From the NCBI RefSeq assembly GCF_020966635.1, contig NZ_JAJKFQ010000002.1, positions 124,001 to 188,000 of the forward strand: a stretch of 64,000 bases of DNA. The letters are read 5' to 3'. Below, piece by piece: positions 17,466-27,930 of this stretch. Source of the stretch: Stieleria sp. JC731. Its GTDB lineage: Bacteria; Planctomycetota; Planctomycetia; Pirellulales; Pirellulaceae. Position 1 is the first letter of the stretch; the number at the start of each line of letters is the position of its first letter. The notes beneath the pieces were generated by a model. It was not told the origin of the DNA, ran no database searches, and saw only the letters and a list, made by a program, of their open reading frames with translations. Position numbers and translations under genes: made by a program.

Positions 17466-20400
17466 TTATGGAATCCAAACGAACTCACTGTGGTTGATCA
17501 AACTCCAGACGACGTCTTCATAGACTTCGCGCCATGCGGAGACTAAACGTGGGTCGGCAGGAGGCCCGGCTTGAACACGCTTTTCGATTTCAAGCTGAAT
17601 CTCATTGGCCTGGGGGCGAAGATGGTTGAACCAATCAACTTGCGGAAGTGGCTTTGCGATCGGCACTTCGGTGATTTCGTCCTCCGGTACGATCCGCTGC
17701 TGATAGCCTTCGGTGATCGCAGAAGAAAACACGTGCAACTCTTCGGCATTGGGATGGCGACTAAGGAAGCGCAGAAAAAGTTGATCCACAAGCTCTTCGG
17801 GCGAATCTTCATCAATCGCCAACTCCGCAAGAACGCTTCGGTTTGAAACGCGAGTCAACGAACTTGCCAACACACCGTTTGCCAGCACACCGGGCTGCAA
17901 CACATTGGGTTCTTGATCTCGTTCGGCGATCGGCATTTGCCTTGCCCCGGTCCAACCGAAGGCTTCCAATACATCCGCAACAGCTCGGGCCCTTGGCAGA
18001 GACAAGCTGGGCCGATCACGTTCATTTTTCAAGTCACCGAACATCCAAGCTCGGGTCGGCGTTCCCAACGTTTGCCTTGCCCCCAAGGGACGTCGTCCGT
18101 CATGGACGAACGTTAGCTCTTCTACCGAAATCGTGTGTCCCGTCGATTGATGTAGCGCATCGACAATTTGCTCTGCACTCAGGCGGCGGCGATCAGGAGC
18201 ATTGAAAAACCGCGACTCCGCAGCAGCCACTTGATTCGTTCCGATGGCCTGACGCTGATACAGATCCGATTCCATGATCTGTTGAATCAGTCGACGAAAA
18301 TCATATCCGCTGGACACAAAGTCATCCGCCAGCCATTGCAGCAGCTTTGGATGACTGGCCTGGTTGCCTTCCCAATCGTGGACCGGTTCAACAATCCCAG
18401 CACCGATCAACCGTTTCCATGCGTGGTTTACGATCACCTGAGAAAATCGGTGATTCTGAGGTGCCGTGATTAGCGCCGCGAGCCTCTCGCGGGTATCGTC
18501 GCTCGATCGAACAAGTCGGTCTATTTCGGGACCATCTTCCACACCGGTGACGTCCGCAAAAGGCCAAGTCGGCATGACAGCCTGATCTGCCGGAAGCGAT
18601 ACTTGAATGAGCGACTTGCGCACCTTTTGGTTTTCAAAAAACGCAGCGGGAACACGACTCGTGGCAGGAACTTTGATTGGTTTGCGACTGAACATCGCCG
18701 CCAATGAATAGAGGTCCTTTTGAGTTGTGCTGTGGTACGGCGAATCATGACATCGAGCACACTGCAATTCGATCCCCAGAAAAGCGGACGCGATGATATG
18801 ACCTTTTGCAGCCATCGGCGAATCGTTTTCGCCTGCGAGTCCGAAACCGGCGCTTCCGCCTTCAGCAGCACCGCCACGCAACATGATTAATTCGGTGACC
18901 ATGCGATCGATCGGCTTGTTGTCACGAAGCGAGTCGTACAAAAACCAACGGAACGGACCGGTACTGTTCAGCGACGCGTTTAATAGTGAAGGGTTCTCGG
19001 CGAGGATATCCATCCAAAAGCTAACCCACCGATCCGCGAATCGTTGGTCTTCGACCAAACGCTCAATGAGCTGCTGTCGTTTGTCGGTTGACGTGTCAGT
19101 TAAGAACGCTTCAACTTCCTGAGCCGTTGGCGGCACACCAACGGAATCAAAGTAGGCTCGTCGTAAAAACGATGCGTCATCAATGACCGGTGCAATCTTG
19201 ACCGCGTCCTCGTCCAATGGTGGACTCGGCCAAACCGCTCCTTTGCTAACCCAAGTTTCCAAAGTCGCGATTTGATCTTCACGAAGACCTTCTTCCGTCG
19301 GTGGCATGTTGCCCGAGCGGATTTGCGAAATCAATTCGCTGGCTTCGACATCGCCTGGAACGACAGCAGGGATTTCAGAGTCGCCTGCCAACAAGGATTC
19401 CTCCCGTGAGTTCAGACGCAGACCGCCTTTTTCTTTCTCACCATGACAGCGGAAACATTCCTCACGCAAAATCGGAAGGACGTTTTCGTTGAAGTGACTC
19501 GCTAGATCAGGATCGACATCGGTCTGTTTTTGTCGACGTTTCTGTATTTTTGACTCGATGAAATGATCAATCGGATGACCGGCAAATTGCGGGTCTCGTT
19601 CGGGACGATTTGAATCGATCCACTGATCTGCGAACTGATGGCGTTTGGCCCAGAATTCATCCTGCGACTTTGCCGCCAAACGTTGGCTTTGCTGATCAAA
19701 GTCGATTAAATCGGATTCGATTTGTTCTAGCAGTGGCTCGACGACTTCATTCGACAAGGAAACAGGGGAATCCATCGTCGCCAATAGCTCATAGCCATCG
19801 CCTTCTGCATTCAGCATCGCGACACAGATCTCGCCCGTTTCGGTACGGTGCCCACTGCCACCGACGACGACTTCAAATACCACACGGCAGGTCTTTTCGG
19901 ACTTGCCTGAGGATCCATCGATCGTGATGTCGCCAAAAGCCTCCTGTTGATTGTATCCGTGCGGACGAACACCGGGCAGCGGAGGCTCGGCGAGCGGAGT
20001 GACTGGTTCTTCGCCATCTGGCGGCTTGCGGGAAACGGAATCAGTTCGCGTCACAAGTTCACCGTCGATCCAAAGCCGGCTCATCGCTCGCGATCGAATC
20101 AAGAAACGATGGGTTCCCGTGGGCAGCTGAACGTCACCCGCCATACGCAATAACAACGGAGCTCCCCAAGCATCACGTATTCCCCATGAATCGAAATGCA
20201 ACGGAATGCGGGGCAGCAAAAACGAATCACCATACCAACGTGATGCTTCCTCAGGCCATTGCTCGCCTTTGTTCAACCAACGGTCGACTGCTGGCAATCG
20301 CTCACAAAGTTGAACGACCACTTTTCCGCTTGGGATCGAGGCAATTTGCGGCATGACTTCGGGCTGTGGCTCGATGACCCGTGGCTCGCCAACGCGACGG

Positions 20401-21128
20401 AAGCGTTGCCGCATTGTTTGATCGTCAAGCATTTCACGATGAATCATGACCTGATCCAAAGCGCCGGCATAACTGACGCCTAGACGCACTTCATCATCAT
20501 CGTTAATGGGCGTCTCAGTCGTGATTCCTCCCATGTCCCATTTGCCTTCGGTAGGCTTTCCATTGACCCAACCGCTGATCGATTCCGGCATCCCAAACCG
20601 ATACGAGACGCCTACATGGTGCCATCCGGTACCGATCGGAAAACTTAGATTCGACGTCCAACGGTGCCAGTGTCGATCGCTACCCGACAACTTCGTCGCA
20701 AATAGAAAGCTGATGTGTGCATTGCCTTTGCGATTAATAATCCGTAGCGCCCAGTTCTGATTGTCCCGCGTGAATTTTGCCGAACCCGTTCTCCCCTTAC
20801 CAATGATATAAACCGGCTGTCCCTCGGCCGATCGCTGCGGATTGACCCAGGCTTCCAAAGTCAGCTCATCACCGTTAGCGAAATCAAACCGGCTTTCAGG
20901 TCCTTCATCTGGGATCGAAACATATGCAGAGGCACCGACTTCGATCGCCGTATTCGTTTCGGAAAGATCCGGAAATTCGGGAGGACGGGGCCCAGCAATG
21001 TCACGACGAACGTCACCATGGTTACTGACCGATTCGAGGGACGCGCCATCGAAGCTCCACTGGGCAACGGGAGATTCACCAACAGTCGTTGTGAAGGCAA
21101 GCAAGACGGCGACAAGGTTGATTGACAT
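17466..21128 (-). CDS. LamG - PSCyt1 - DUF1549 - DUF1553 exported protein
   Basis: 1220 residues from ATG at 21128, which has GAGGAG 10 bp before it; the in-frame TTG at 21146 lies inside that site. Order: signal peptide; LamG/concanavalin-like lectin (about 20-240); PA14-like part (about 330-440); helical linker; planctomycete cytochrome c PSCyt1 with CFRCH haem motif (C558, C561, H562); DUF1549 (a second CARCH motif follows in the FLGIELQCARCHDSPY segment); DUF1553 to the end. Such proteins are exported, bind haem and are thought to serve in polymer degradation together with the adjacent DUF1501 protein. Here the lectin is N-terminal, whereas in the paralogue at 22829 it sits near the C-terminus. 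Confidence 0.9.
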   Translation of the reverse strand: MSINLVAVLLAFTTTVGESPVAQWSFDGASLESVSNHGDVRRDIAGPRPPEFPDLSETNTAIEVGASAYVSIPDEGPESRFDFANGDELTLEAWVNPQRSAEGQPVYIIGKGRTGSAKFTRDNQNWALRIINRKGNAHISFLFATKLSGSDRHWHRWTSNLSFPIGTGWHHVGVSYRFGMPESISGWVNGKPTEGKWDMGGITTETPINDDDEVRLGVSYAGALDQVMIHREMLDDQTMRQRFRRVGEPRVIEPQPEVMPQIASIPSGKVVVQLCERLPAVDRWLNKGEQWPEEASRWYGDSFLLPRIPLHFDSWGIRDAWGAPLLLRMAGDVQLPTGTHRFLIRSRAMSRLWIDGELVTRTDSVSRKPPDGEEPVTPLAEPPLPGVRPHGYNQQEAFGDITIDGSSGKSEKTCRVVFEVVVGGSGHRTETGEICVAMLNAEGDGYELLATMDSPVSLSNEVVEPLLEQIESDLIDFDQQSQRLAAKSQDEFWAKRHQFADQWIDSNRPERDPQFAGHPIDHFIESKIQKRRQKQTDVDPDLASHFNENVLPILREECFRCHGEKEKGGLRLNSREESLLAGDSEIPAVVPGDVEASELISQIRSGNMPPTEEGLREDQIATLETWVSKGAVWPSPPLDEDAVKIAPVIDDASFLRRAYFDSVGVPPTAQEVEAFLTDTSTDKRQQLIERLVEDQRFADRWVSFWMDILAENPSLLNASLNSTGPFRWFLYDSLRDNKPIDRMVTELIMLRGGAAEGGSAGFGLAGENDSPMAAKGHIIASAFLGIELQCARCHDSPYHSTTQKDLYSLAAMFSRKPIKVPATSRVPAAFFENQKVRKSLIQVSLPADQAVMPTWPFADVTGVEDGPEIDRLVRSSDDTRERLAALITAPQNHRFSQVIVNHAWKRLIGAGIVEPVHDWEGNQASHPKLLQWLADDFVSSGYDFRRLIQQIMESDLYQRQAIGTNQVAAAESRFFNAPDRRRLSAEQIVDALHQSTGHTISVEELTFVHDGRRPLGARQTLGTPTRAWMFGDLKNERDRPSLSLPRARAVADVLEAFGWTGARQMPIAERDQEPNVLQPGVLANGVLASSLTRVSNRSVLAELAIDEDSPEELVDQLFLRFLSRHPNAEELHVFSSAITEGYQQRIVPEDEITEVPIAKPLPQVDWFNHLRPQANEIQLEIEKRVQAGPPADPRLVSAWREVYEDVVWSLINHSEFVWIP

Positions 21129-21260
21129 AACCGTGGGACTCCTCAACAGATGGAAGAACCTGTGATCGGGTCATCAGGATCTTCTTGGGCAGTCGATTGG
21201 TGGGAAGGCGGGGAGGGATGCTCGAGAGCAGGCGGGAGGTTTGATGAAGGTTTACTGCGT

Positions 21261-22688
21261 TTATGTTTTAGCGAGTATCCCTTTGTAGAACTCACCTTCA
21301 TTAAGGTCGACTCGTTCGGGACGGCCCTTGTGCATGTAGATGACTTCTTTGTGGTCCATGCCCAACAGTCCCATGATCGTCGCATGAATGTCGTGCACGT
21401 GCAGACGGTCTTCCACCGCATGCAACCCTAGTTCATCTGTTGCACCGACTGCCTGACCGGCCTTCACACCACCGCCGGCCATCCACATGGTGAATCCGGT
21501 TGGGTTGTGATCACGGCCATTACCCTTTTCACTCATTGGCGTTCGTCCGAACTCACCGCCCCAGATAACCAGCGTATCTTCCAACATCCCACGCTGTTTC
21601 AAGTCAGCAATCAAACCGGCAATCGGCTTGTCGACTCCTCCGCACAAACGTGAATGGTTCGATTCGATATTACTGTGGCTGTCCCATTTACTACCGGCTC
21701 CCGAATACAACTGCACAAACCGGACTCCACGCTCGACCAGTCGCCGAGCTAGCAGACACTGACGTCCATAAACTTCAGTTTCCTTCTGATCCAATCCGTA
21801 CATCGAACGGATATGCTCTGGTTCGTTGTCAATATCGATTGCGACGGGCGCGTCGGCCTGCATTTTGGCAGCCAGCTCGTAGCTTTGGATTCGTGCTTCT
21901 AACTCTGTATTGGAATGTCGACCTTCAAAGTGCCGGCGATTGAGCTGGTTAATAAAATCCAACTTACTGCGTTGCTGTTGCTGCGAAACTCCAGCGGGAT
22001 TGTTTAGGTGACGAAGTGGTTCATCACCCGGTTCGAACAGGACGCCTTGATGCATCGATGGCATGAACCCTGATCCCCAAGCTCGCACTCCGTTGACGAC
22101 CATTGACGAACTGTCTTTCATGACGACAAACGTTGGCAGGCTTTCTGCGGGGTTCCCAAGACCGTAGGAAACCCAAGCTCCAAGCGATGGCCTGCCCCCA
22201 AAAACAGCTCCGGTGTTCATTTGACAAACGCCACCGGCATGATTGATTCCGTCGGAAACACAGGACCGAATCACACACAGTTCGTCCGCGATTTGTTGAT
22301 GGTGTGGAAGCCAATCAGAAATCCACAGACCGCTTTCGCCGCACTGCTTCCATTCTCGTTTGCATTCCAAAATCGGCGCATTGATTTCGCCCATCGCTAA
22401 GACGGGCTTTTCAAAACTGTCGGGCAATGACTTACCCGCCAATTCGTTTACAGCCGGTTTGTAGTCAAACAAATCGATGTGACTGGGACCACCTTCCATA
22501 AACAGCCAAATGACGTTCTTGGCCGTTCCCAATCGGTTGGTAATCTTTTGCGATGCCGGATTCTCAGTCTCTGCACCGAACAAACGCTCGCCGGACATTG
22601 CCGCATAGGCGAGTGCACCAAATCCGCATCCGGCACGAGTCAGCAAGTCACGCCGTGAATGAAGCTTGTCAATATTGTTGCATCTCAT
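21261..22688 (-). CDS. DUF1501 protein with Tat-like signal
   Basis: 475 residues from ATG. N-terminus has a twin-arginine motif (SRRDLLTRAGCGFGALAYAA). Family motifs: [77 protein letters not shown] and MWMAGGGVK, clearer than in the second copy at 16116. It follows the PSCyt1/DUF1553 gene at 22829 by 140 bp and is its natural partner. Confidence 0.93.
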   Translation of the reverse strand: MRCNNIDKLHSRRDLLTRAGCGFGALAYAAMSGERLFGAETENPASQKITNRLGTAKNVIWLFMEGGPSHIDLFDYKPAVNELAGKSLPDSFEKPVLAMGEINAPILECKREWKQCGESGLWISDWLPHHQQIADELCVIRSCVSDGINHAGGVCQMNTGAVFGGRPSLGAWVSYGLGNPAESLPTFVVMKDSSSMVVNGVRAWGSGFMPSMHQGVLFEPGDEPLRHLNNPAGVSQQQQRSKLDFINQLNRRHFEGRHSNTELEARIQSYELAAKMQADAPVAIDIDNEPEHIRSMYGLDQKETEVYGRQCLLARRLVERGVRFVQLYSGAGSKWDSHSNIESNHSRLCGGVDKPIAGLIADLKQRGMLEDTLVIWGGEFGRTPMSEKGNGRDHNPTGFTMWMAGGGVKAGQAVGATDELGLHAVEDRLHVHDIHATIMGLLGMDHKEVIYMHKGRPERVDLNEGEFYKGILAKT

Positions 22689-22828
22689 AGATTCTTTCCA
22701 GAGCGATTCTTTCCAGAGTTTTAATCGCGACGATACGAGTTATTGCAGCGAACCAGTTAGCGTGTAGCGGTCATTTTGCGATCGGTGCACCAAGTGAACG
22801 CTCGCAAAAAGACGAAGTTTCAACTTCG

Positions 22829-25800
22829 CTAATGCAGGTAAAGGAATTCATTTGAATTAAACAGAGCGTGGCAAAAGTCAGTGACCGCCGCGTGAAGTTT
22901 GCTCGAATAGCCATGACTATCTTGCTTTTTTGCCGGTCGATACCAAACGGTATTGGGAGCCGGTTGCTCACCGTTGGCTCCTGAAAACTTCCAGTCCACC
23001 AACCGTTCCAAAGTCGTATTTGATTGATTGACCAACAGTTGCTCTTTAGCCAGTACTCCGTCGCTGACCAACAGCCTTGCCATTTGACCGTCCCACAAAT
23101 GACCAGAAGACTGCCTGCCACCGGCGATCACATCCAATTTGGGATTCTGCACATGACTGACGATATCCGTTTCGACGGTTGCAGACTGAAGCGTTGCATC
23201 CGGATCCGATAGATCTTTCATGTAGAACGTCACGGTACCGGACGTTGGGTTGTCGCCACTGGCCATCGCCGAGATTGCTGCAGCGACATAGACCGGTTTT
23301 CCCAAGGGGAATTTCAAACCCGACGCCACCACTTCATATTTGGCTTCGTCTTGAAAGGTCCGGCCGACCAGTTGCACGATAAAATTCTGTGGCGTGTAGG
23401 CAGACTTCTTGCTGGTGATTCCGATATTCCAACCACCAACGGATTGATTCCCATCCCAGCGTGACAGCAGTGTATTGACACTGGCGTCGGGATAAACGCG
23501 GTCCAAACAGACGATCGCTTCAACGGTGAATTGATCTGCCAATCCTTCAGATTTTTTCAATCTTAGCCGTTCAAACCGACTTTCAGGCTGAATCCATAGT
23601 GCCTTATCGCCAAGCAACGTTTGATCAACATTGCCAAAGTGCTGTGTGATGGGCCGCAACCCGTTTTCGTTTGGATACTTCGGCTTGGGAGCGGTCAACG
23701 CGGCACGCTCGTCAATCGATGCTCCTTGAAATTCGATGAACTCCAGGGCAGCTTTGACTTCGCCATCCGTCGCCGATCGACCGTAGACAAGGCGGTAAGC
23801 GTTTTGAATCAGTTCTGGAGAGGCTTGCTTTTGCGGGCCGAGCAAGCGTTTGGCAAATGCCTGAGAACGTTGCACACTCCATTGTCCATTCATCAACAGC
23901 AAAGACTGCAGCGGAGTGGTTGTGGAAACACGATCCGGCGCCGATTCGAATCCCAGCGGCGCATCAAACCCGCCTAGCATTTCGTCAGGTCTGTTGCGAA
24001 GTTTCTTGACGAAGACGCTTCGGTAAGGAGAGCTGCCCGCTACCGATGCACCACCCTCTCGCTGCTTTAGCTCACCAGACACGGCCAACATCGCGTCGCG
24101 AACCTGCTCGGCATCCAGCCGTTGCGGTGGATACCGCCACAGCAAACGGTTGCTGGGATCCACCTTCAGCTCTTCTTCGGAAGGCTCACGAGATGAAGTT
24201 TGCTGGTAGGTGGCACTCATCATGATCAACTCATGGACCGCCTTAATCCTCCATTCACCTTCCAAAAACCGGACGGTTAGCCAATCCAGCAATTCGGGAT
24301 GACTGGGCAGTTCACCTAACGTTCCAAAATCATTTGGTGTGGGAACGATCCCGGTACCAAAGTGACGTTGCCAAATGCGATTGACGATCACTCGCGTGGA
24401 CAACGGGTTCTTTGAATCCGCAATCCAGTTTGCCAAAGCCGTTCGCCGACCGGTGGAATGTTCAAGCGATTCGATCTCGGGCGGCGTCTGACCTAACAGT
24501 TCTAAGAACGCGGGTTGAACCTCCGTCTTCGAGGTCCGTGTTACCAGATACGTCGGTGCGGGCTGTGGCCCATGATCGACCGCGACAAACGCAGTTGGCA
24601 GATCCTTGGGCTTGATCGAATCGAATTCCTTCAGTGCATCCTGAAGTTCTTTGTATCGCTTTAAATCGTCTGGTTTTCCTTTCAGTGATTTTTCAAAGTC
24701 GACGCCACGTGCCGCTCTGGCTGCCTGCCTTTCGACCAGATACGACAACTGTTTGTCGTAAGTCGTCTTTTCAGATTCAGGTTTGTGATAGATCGCTTTG
24801 ACATCGTCGGGGAATTGTACAACCGCGTTGTCACGTGCTTTTTGAACCGCCCCTTTTGTCAATTCATGGATTTCGTCCCGAATCGACTCGGTTGCTTTTT
24901 CCCAAATGGCTTGCTGTTGGTTGTAATGCCGAATTTGTTCGGCAGTGGCTAACGGCTTATCCATCGGCCATGACACTGAAGACAGGAATGCTTGCAAGCC
25001 AAAGTAGTCCTTTTGCAAGATCGGATCGAACTTGTGGTCGTGACACTGTGCGCATCCGATCCCGATGCCCAAGAACGCTTCGCCGGTCACCCGAGTCATT
25101 TCGTTGACGATCAGGTCCCAGTGCATGCGGGCGTCACGTTGATTCCACTCATAGACACCGTGACGCAAATAGGCCGTTCCGATGAACGCGTCTGGATCAT
25201 CCGGCGAAATTTCATCGCCAGCGATATGTTCGCGAATCAGTTGATCGAATGGCTTATCATCGTTGAACGAACGAATGACATAGTCGCGAAAGACGCTCGC
25301 GTCGGGTCGAAACGCATCTTCACGGTAACCATCGCTCTCGGCGAATCGGATCACGTCCAACCAATGCTGCGCCCATCGCTCGCCATAGCGAGGACTTTGC
25401 AACAACTGCTTGACCAAACGCGGCCATGCGTCAGGTTTCGGATCATTCACAAATGCGTCGACTTGCTCCGGTGTAGGCGGAAGCCCATGCAAATCAAAGT
25501 AAGCGCGTCGGACCAATTCGTGGCGATCGGCTTTCGCGGCGGGCTTCAATCCGGCTTGTTCCAATCGCTTTGCGACGAAATGATCAATAGGATTTTCGGC
25601 CCATTGGTCAGCCCACTGTGGATTTGGCGTATCGCTTCCCGCTGGAATCGGATCGGCAACAGGCTGAATTGCCCACCAGTTGCGGTCTTCGTCGGTAAAC
25701 GTTTTTCCTGCTGCACGAATCTTCGAAGAATCTGCCTGCGGCCAAGGTGCACCGAGCTTCACCCACTGCGTGAGGATCTCGATTTCGTCCGCCTTGAGTT

Positions 25801-26200
25801 GCTTTTCTGGCGGCATTTCGAAGGATTCATAGTTGATCGCTTCGACTAACAAACTCTCCTGCGGTTTGTGCGGAACAACCGCCGCCCCGCTTTCACCACC
25901 GCGAGTCATTGCGTCGATCGAATCGAGACGCAACTCACCTTTCTGTTGCTCTTCACCATGACACTGCACGCACTTGCTGGCCAACAGCGGACGAACTTTG
26001 TTCTCAAAAAACGCCAAGTGCTGCGTCGCACTATCTTCATCCGGAACCTTCGTTTCGGTTGCCCCGACAAATCCGCCTCCGAGCATCCCGAGCACAACGG
26101 ACCATTGCAACAATGTTTTCTTCACTGGAAACATAGAAGTGTTCATAGAGTCGTGAATCCGTTTCTGTTTACTCAGTATTGCTTGGCTTTGGATCGCCAT
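22829..26200 (-). CDS. PSCyt1 - DUF1549 - DUF1553 exported protein with inserted LamG domain
   Basis: 1123 residues from ATG at 26200; ATG 26146 (Met19) would give a more compact signal peptide (KKTLLQWSVVLGMLGGGFVGA). PSCyt1 cytochrome c domain about 60-155 with CVQCH haem motif (C77, C80, H81) and the MPPEKQL methionine region. DUF1549 begins near DHFVAKRLEQAGL and includes a second CAQCHDHKFDP motif. DUF1553 follows with SRVIVNR-like NPLSTRVIVNRIWQRHFG and ends with FCHALFNSNEFLYLH. A LamG-like beta-sandwich is inserted at about 880-1060, just before that end. The gene starts 17 bp after the FecR gene stop, so it is in the same operon. Confidence 0.92.
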   Translation of the reverse strand: MAIQSQAILSKQKRIHDSMNTSMFPVKKTLLQWSVVLGMLGGGFVGATETKVPDEDSATQHLAFFENKVRPLLASKCVQCHGEEQQKGELRLDSIDAMTRGGESGAAVVPHKPQESLLVEAINYESFEMPPEKQLKADEIEILTQWVKLGAPWPQADSSKIRAAGKTFTDEDRNWWAIQPVADPIPAGSDTPNPQWADQWAENPIDHFVAKRLEQAGLKPAAKADRHELVRRAYFDLHGLPPTPEQVDAFVNDPKPDAWPRLVKQLLQSPRYGERWAQHWLDVIRFAESDGYREDAFRPDASVFRDYVIRSFNDDKPFDQLIREHIAGDEISPDDPDAFIGTAYLRHGVYEWNQRDARMHWDLIVNEMTRVTGEAFLGIGIGCAQCHDHKFDPILQKDYFGLQAFLSSVSWPMDKPLATAEQIRHYNQQQAIWEKATESIRDEIHELTKGAVQKARDNAVVQFPDDVKAIYHKPESEKTTYDKQLSYLVERQAARAARGVDFEKSLKGKPDDLKRYKELQDALKEFDSIKPKDLPTAFVAVDHGPQPAPTYLVTRTSKTEVQPAFLELLGQTPPEIESLEHSTGRRTALANWIADSKNPLSTRVIVNRIWQRHFGTGIVPTPNDFGTLGELPSHPELLDWLTVRFLEGEWRIKAVHELIMMSATYQQTSSREPSEEELKVDPSNRLLWRYPPQRLDAEQVRDAMLAVSGELKQREGGASVAGSSPYRSVFVKKLRNRPDEMLGGFDAPLGFESAPDRVSTTTPLQSLLLMNGQWSVQRSQAFAKRLLGPQKQASPELIQNAYRLVYGRSATDGEVKAALEFIEFQGASIDERAALTAPKPKYPNENGLRPITQHFGNVDQTLLGDKALWIQPESRFERLRLKKSEGLADQFTVEAIVCLDRVYPDASVNTLLSRWDGNQSVGGWNIGITSKKSAYTPQNFIVQLVGRTFQDEAKYEVVASGLKFPLGKPVYVAAAISAMASGDNPTSGTVTFYMKDLSDPDATLQSATVETDIVSHVQNPKLDVIAGGRQSSGHLWDGQMARLLVSDGVLAKEQLLVNQSNTTLERLVDWKFSGANGEQPAPNTVWYRPAKKQDSHGYSSKLHAAVTDFCHALFNSNEFLYLH

Positions 26201-26217
26201 ATTTTTTCTTCGAATGA

Positions 26218-27930
26218 CTACGGCAATGGCGGAAGACCACCAATAAACACAGGATCAATATGATGGTCGTCGTCCAGTGCGTCTTGGATAAATAGCCCAT
26301 CTACCGATTCACCGTCGTCGAATCCCAAGTCCGTTAAATCGACACCGACAACCAATCCTCGGAATCGAATGGTTTGTCGACGTGCGACGGTTTCAGTCGA
26401 CTGAACTTCACCGACCGAAGAAACAGGTCCGGGAAACATATGGACATAAAAGTCAGCGAGCGGATGAGCAGACGGAGATTCCAACGTCAGGTCAAACGAC
26501 GTGATCGTCTGCACCTTCAATCCGTCACGAAACTTAAGTGGCCCGATGTGAAAGGCGTCTCCATCAGGTGGATTCGAAAATGCCTGCAAGTCAAAGACGA
26601 CCAGATCATCGCCCGGCCCATTGACGATCGGACCTTCAAACTGAATCGCCATCCCAGGCGTCGGATCATCACCAACCGATACCGGATCGGAGCTGTACGG
26701 TGTTCTGCTACCACCCGGGTTGATCACTCCAGTCACCAAGCTGTTGTCGGACGTTAGCGACGCACGATCCACTGGCAGCGTTGCCGGTCCACAAAGAAAC
26801 CCACCGACTTCCGGAGAACTGAATGCAATCGTCTTCGCGCGAATCAATTGCTTGACCGGGATCGTTTGAATCTGACCACCACGCTGAACCGTGACACTGA
26901 CAAGCTGGTCGGCATGCCCGGCCTTGTTTTCACGAGCTTCGTAGCTGATCACACGATCTGGCAATTCACGCCGATAAAGTCGTGGATCGTACGCGATCGG
27001 ATCTGCACCGAATTCGGATAACGCCGCAAAGCGCTGCGCTTGACCGTCAGTCAGATGCACTTGTGAATGATCAGTGGTCGTCGCCGTGGTCGAAGTTTCA
27101 TAGACGTCAGCCGCACCTTCCACGACATGCACTTCCGTCTCGCTAGTCTCAGCAACATTGATTGTGAAACGGGTGCCTCGATCGACAACACGCATCATCG
27201 GTGTTTCGATCCGGAACCCTTCCGCACCATCGGGTGCGTGCACACTGCATTTGCCAACATCCAATCCCAAGCATTCGTCGGAAAGAACACGAAAGACGGC
27301 GGGGCCTTCGATAATGGCCTCTGCGCCACTTGGAAAATGGACTTCGGCCAAGCCTGTCATCAGCACATAGTCACGTTGACGCGATAGAGCCGAATCCACT
27401 GGCGGCAGCAGCTCGCCAAAGAATTTTGCGTGAGCGAGATTGGCGAAACGAACGGTAGCGATTTCGTTGGCAGCAATCTCCGAGTTTTTTTGATTTCGAT
27501 TTTCAGAGACAGCAACGCTGGTCCCTGCATCGCGGCTTACCGACTGCCAATAAAGCAGAGAAACGATTCCGATTAGCGTTGCCGCAATCAGTGCCAGGAA
27601 TGTCGGCGGGATGGGACTTGCCACCGTCACAGGTGAAACGGAATCGGACGCATTCGCCTGCACATCAGCCATGACGTCGTCGACGAAACGTTCTGGTGAA
27701 CGAGGCAATCGCTTCATCACCTGAACAACAAAGTCGTCTTCCTGGTCGGCAGCGATGTCTTGCTTGGCAACCAAATTCAGCAGGCGATGGGTCTGGTACA
27801 GATCGGCGGCTTGCCCCAGTTGCCGATCGTCAGACTCAAGCAGCTGACGCAGCTCGTCCATCGACGACGCATCAAGTTCACCTTCAAGATAATCCGTCCA
27901 CAGTTCTGCGAACCGATGTTCGTCACTCAT
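26218..27930 (-). CDS. FecR-domain membrane protein, probable anti-sigma/sensor
   Basis: 570 residues from ATG with AGGAGGTGA ahead, a very strong ribosome-binding site that lies inside the sigma gene. N-terminal about 1-100 is a cytoplasmic helical region opening WTDYLEGELDASSMDELRQLL, similar to zinc-free anti-sigma heads. Membrane segment at about 107-128. FecR domain at about 195-290 with VHFPSGAEAIIEGPAVFRV and DRGTRFTINV. The rest (about 300-570) is a beta-rich outer part I cannot assign. Start overlaps the sigma gene stop by 4 bp (ATGA). Such genes pair with an upstream ECF sigma factor in planctomycetes. Confidence 0.9.
   Translation of the reverse strand: MSDEHRFAELWTDYLEGELDASSMDELRQLLESDDRQLGQAADLYQTHRLLNLVAKQDIAADQEDDFVVQVMKRLPRSPERFVDDVMADVQANASDSVSPVTVASPIPPTFLALIAATLIGIVSLLYWQSVSRDAGTSVAVSENRNQKNSEIAANEIATVRFANLAHAKFFGELLPPVDSALSRQRDYVLMTGLAEVHFPSGAEAIIEGPAVFRVLSDECLGLDVGKCSVHAPDGAEGFRIETPMMRVVDRGTRFTINVAETSETEVHVVEGAADVYETSTTATTTDHSQVHLTDGQAQRFAALSEFGADPIAYDPRLYRRELPDRVISYEARENKAGHADQLVSVTVQRGGQIQTIPVKQLIRAKTIAFSSPEVGGFLCGPATLPVDRASLTSDNSLVTGVINPGGSRTPYSSDPVSVGDDPTPGMAIQFEGPIVNGPGDDLVVFDLQAFSNPPDGDAFHIGPLKFRDGLKVQTITSFDLTLESPSAHPLADFYVHMFPGPVSSVGEVQSTETVARRQTIRFRGLVVGVDLTDLGFDDGESVDGLFIQDALDDDHHIDPVFIGGLPPLP

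Noticed and set aside
24992-25849. 285-codon plus-strand frame inside the PSCyt1/DUF1553 gene
   Set aside because: Complement of an ordinary coding region; no recognisable domain or ribosome-binding site.
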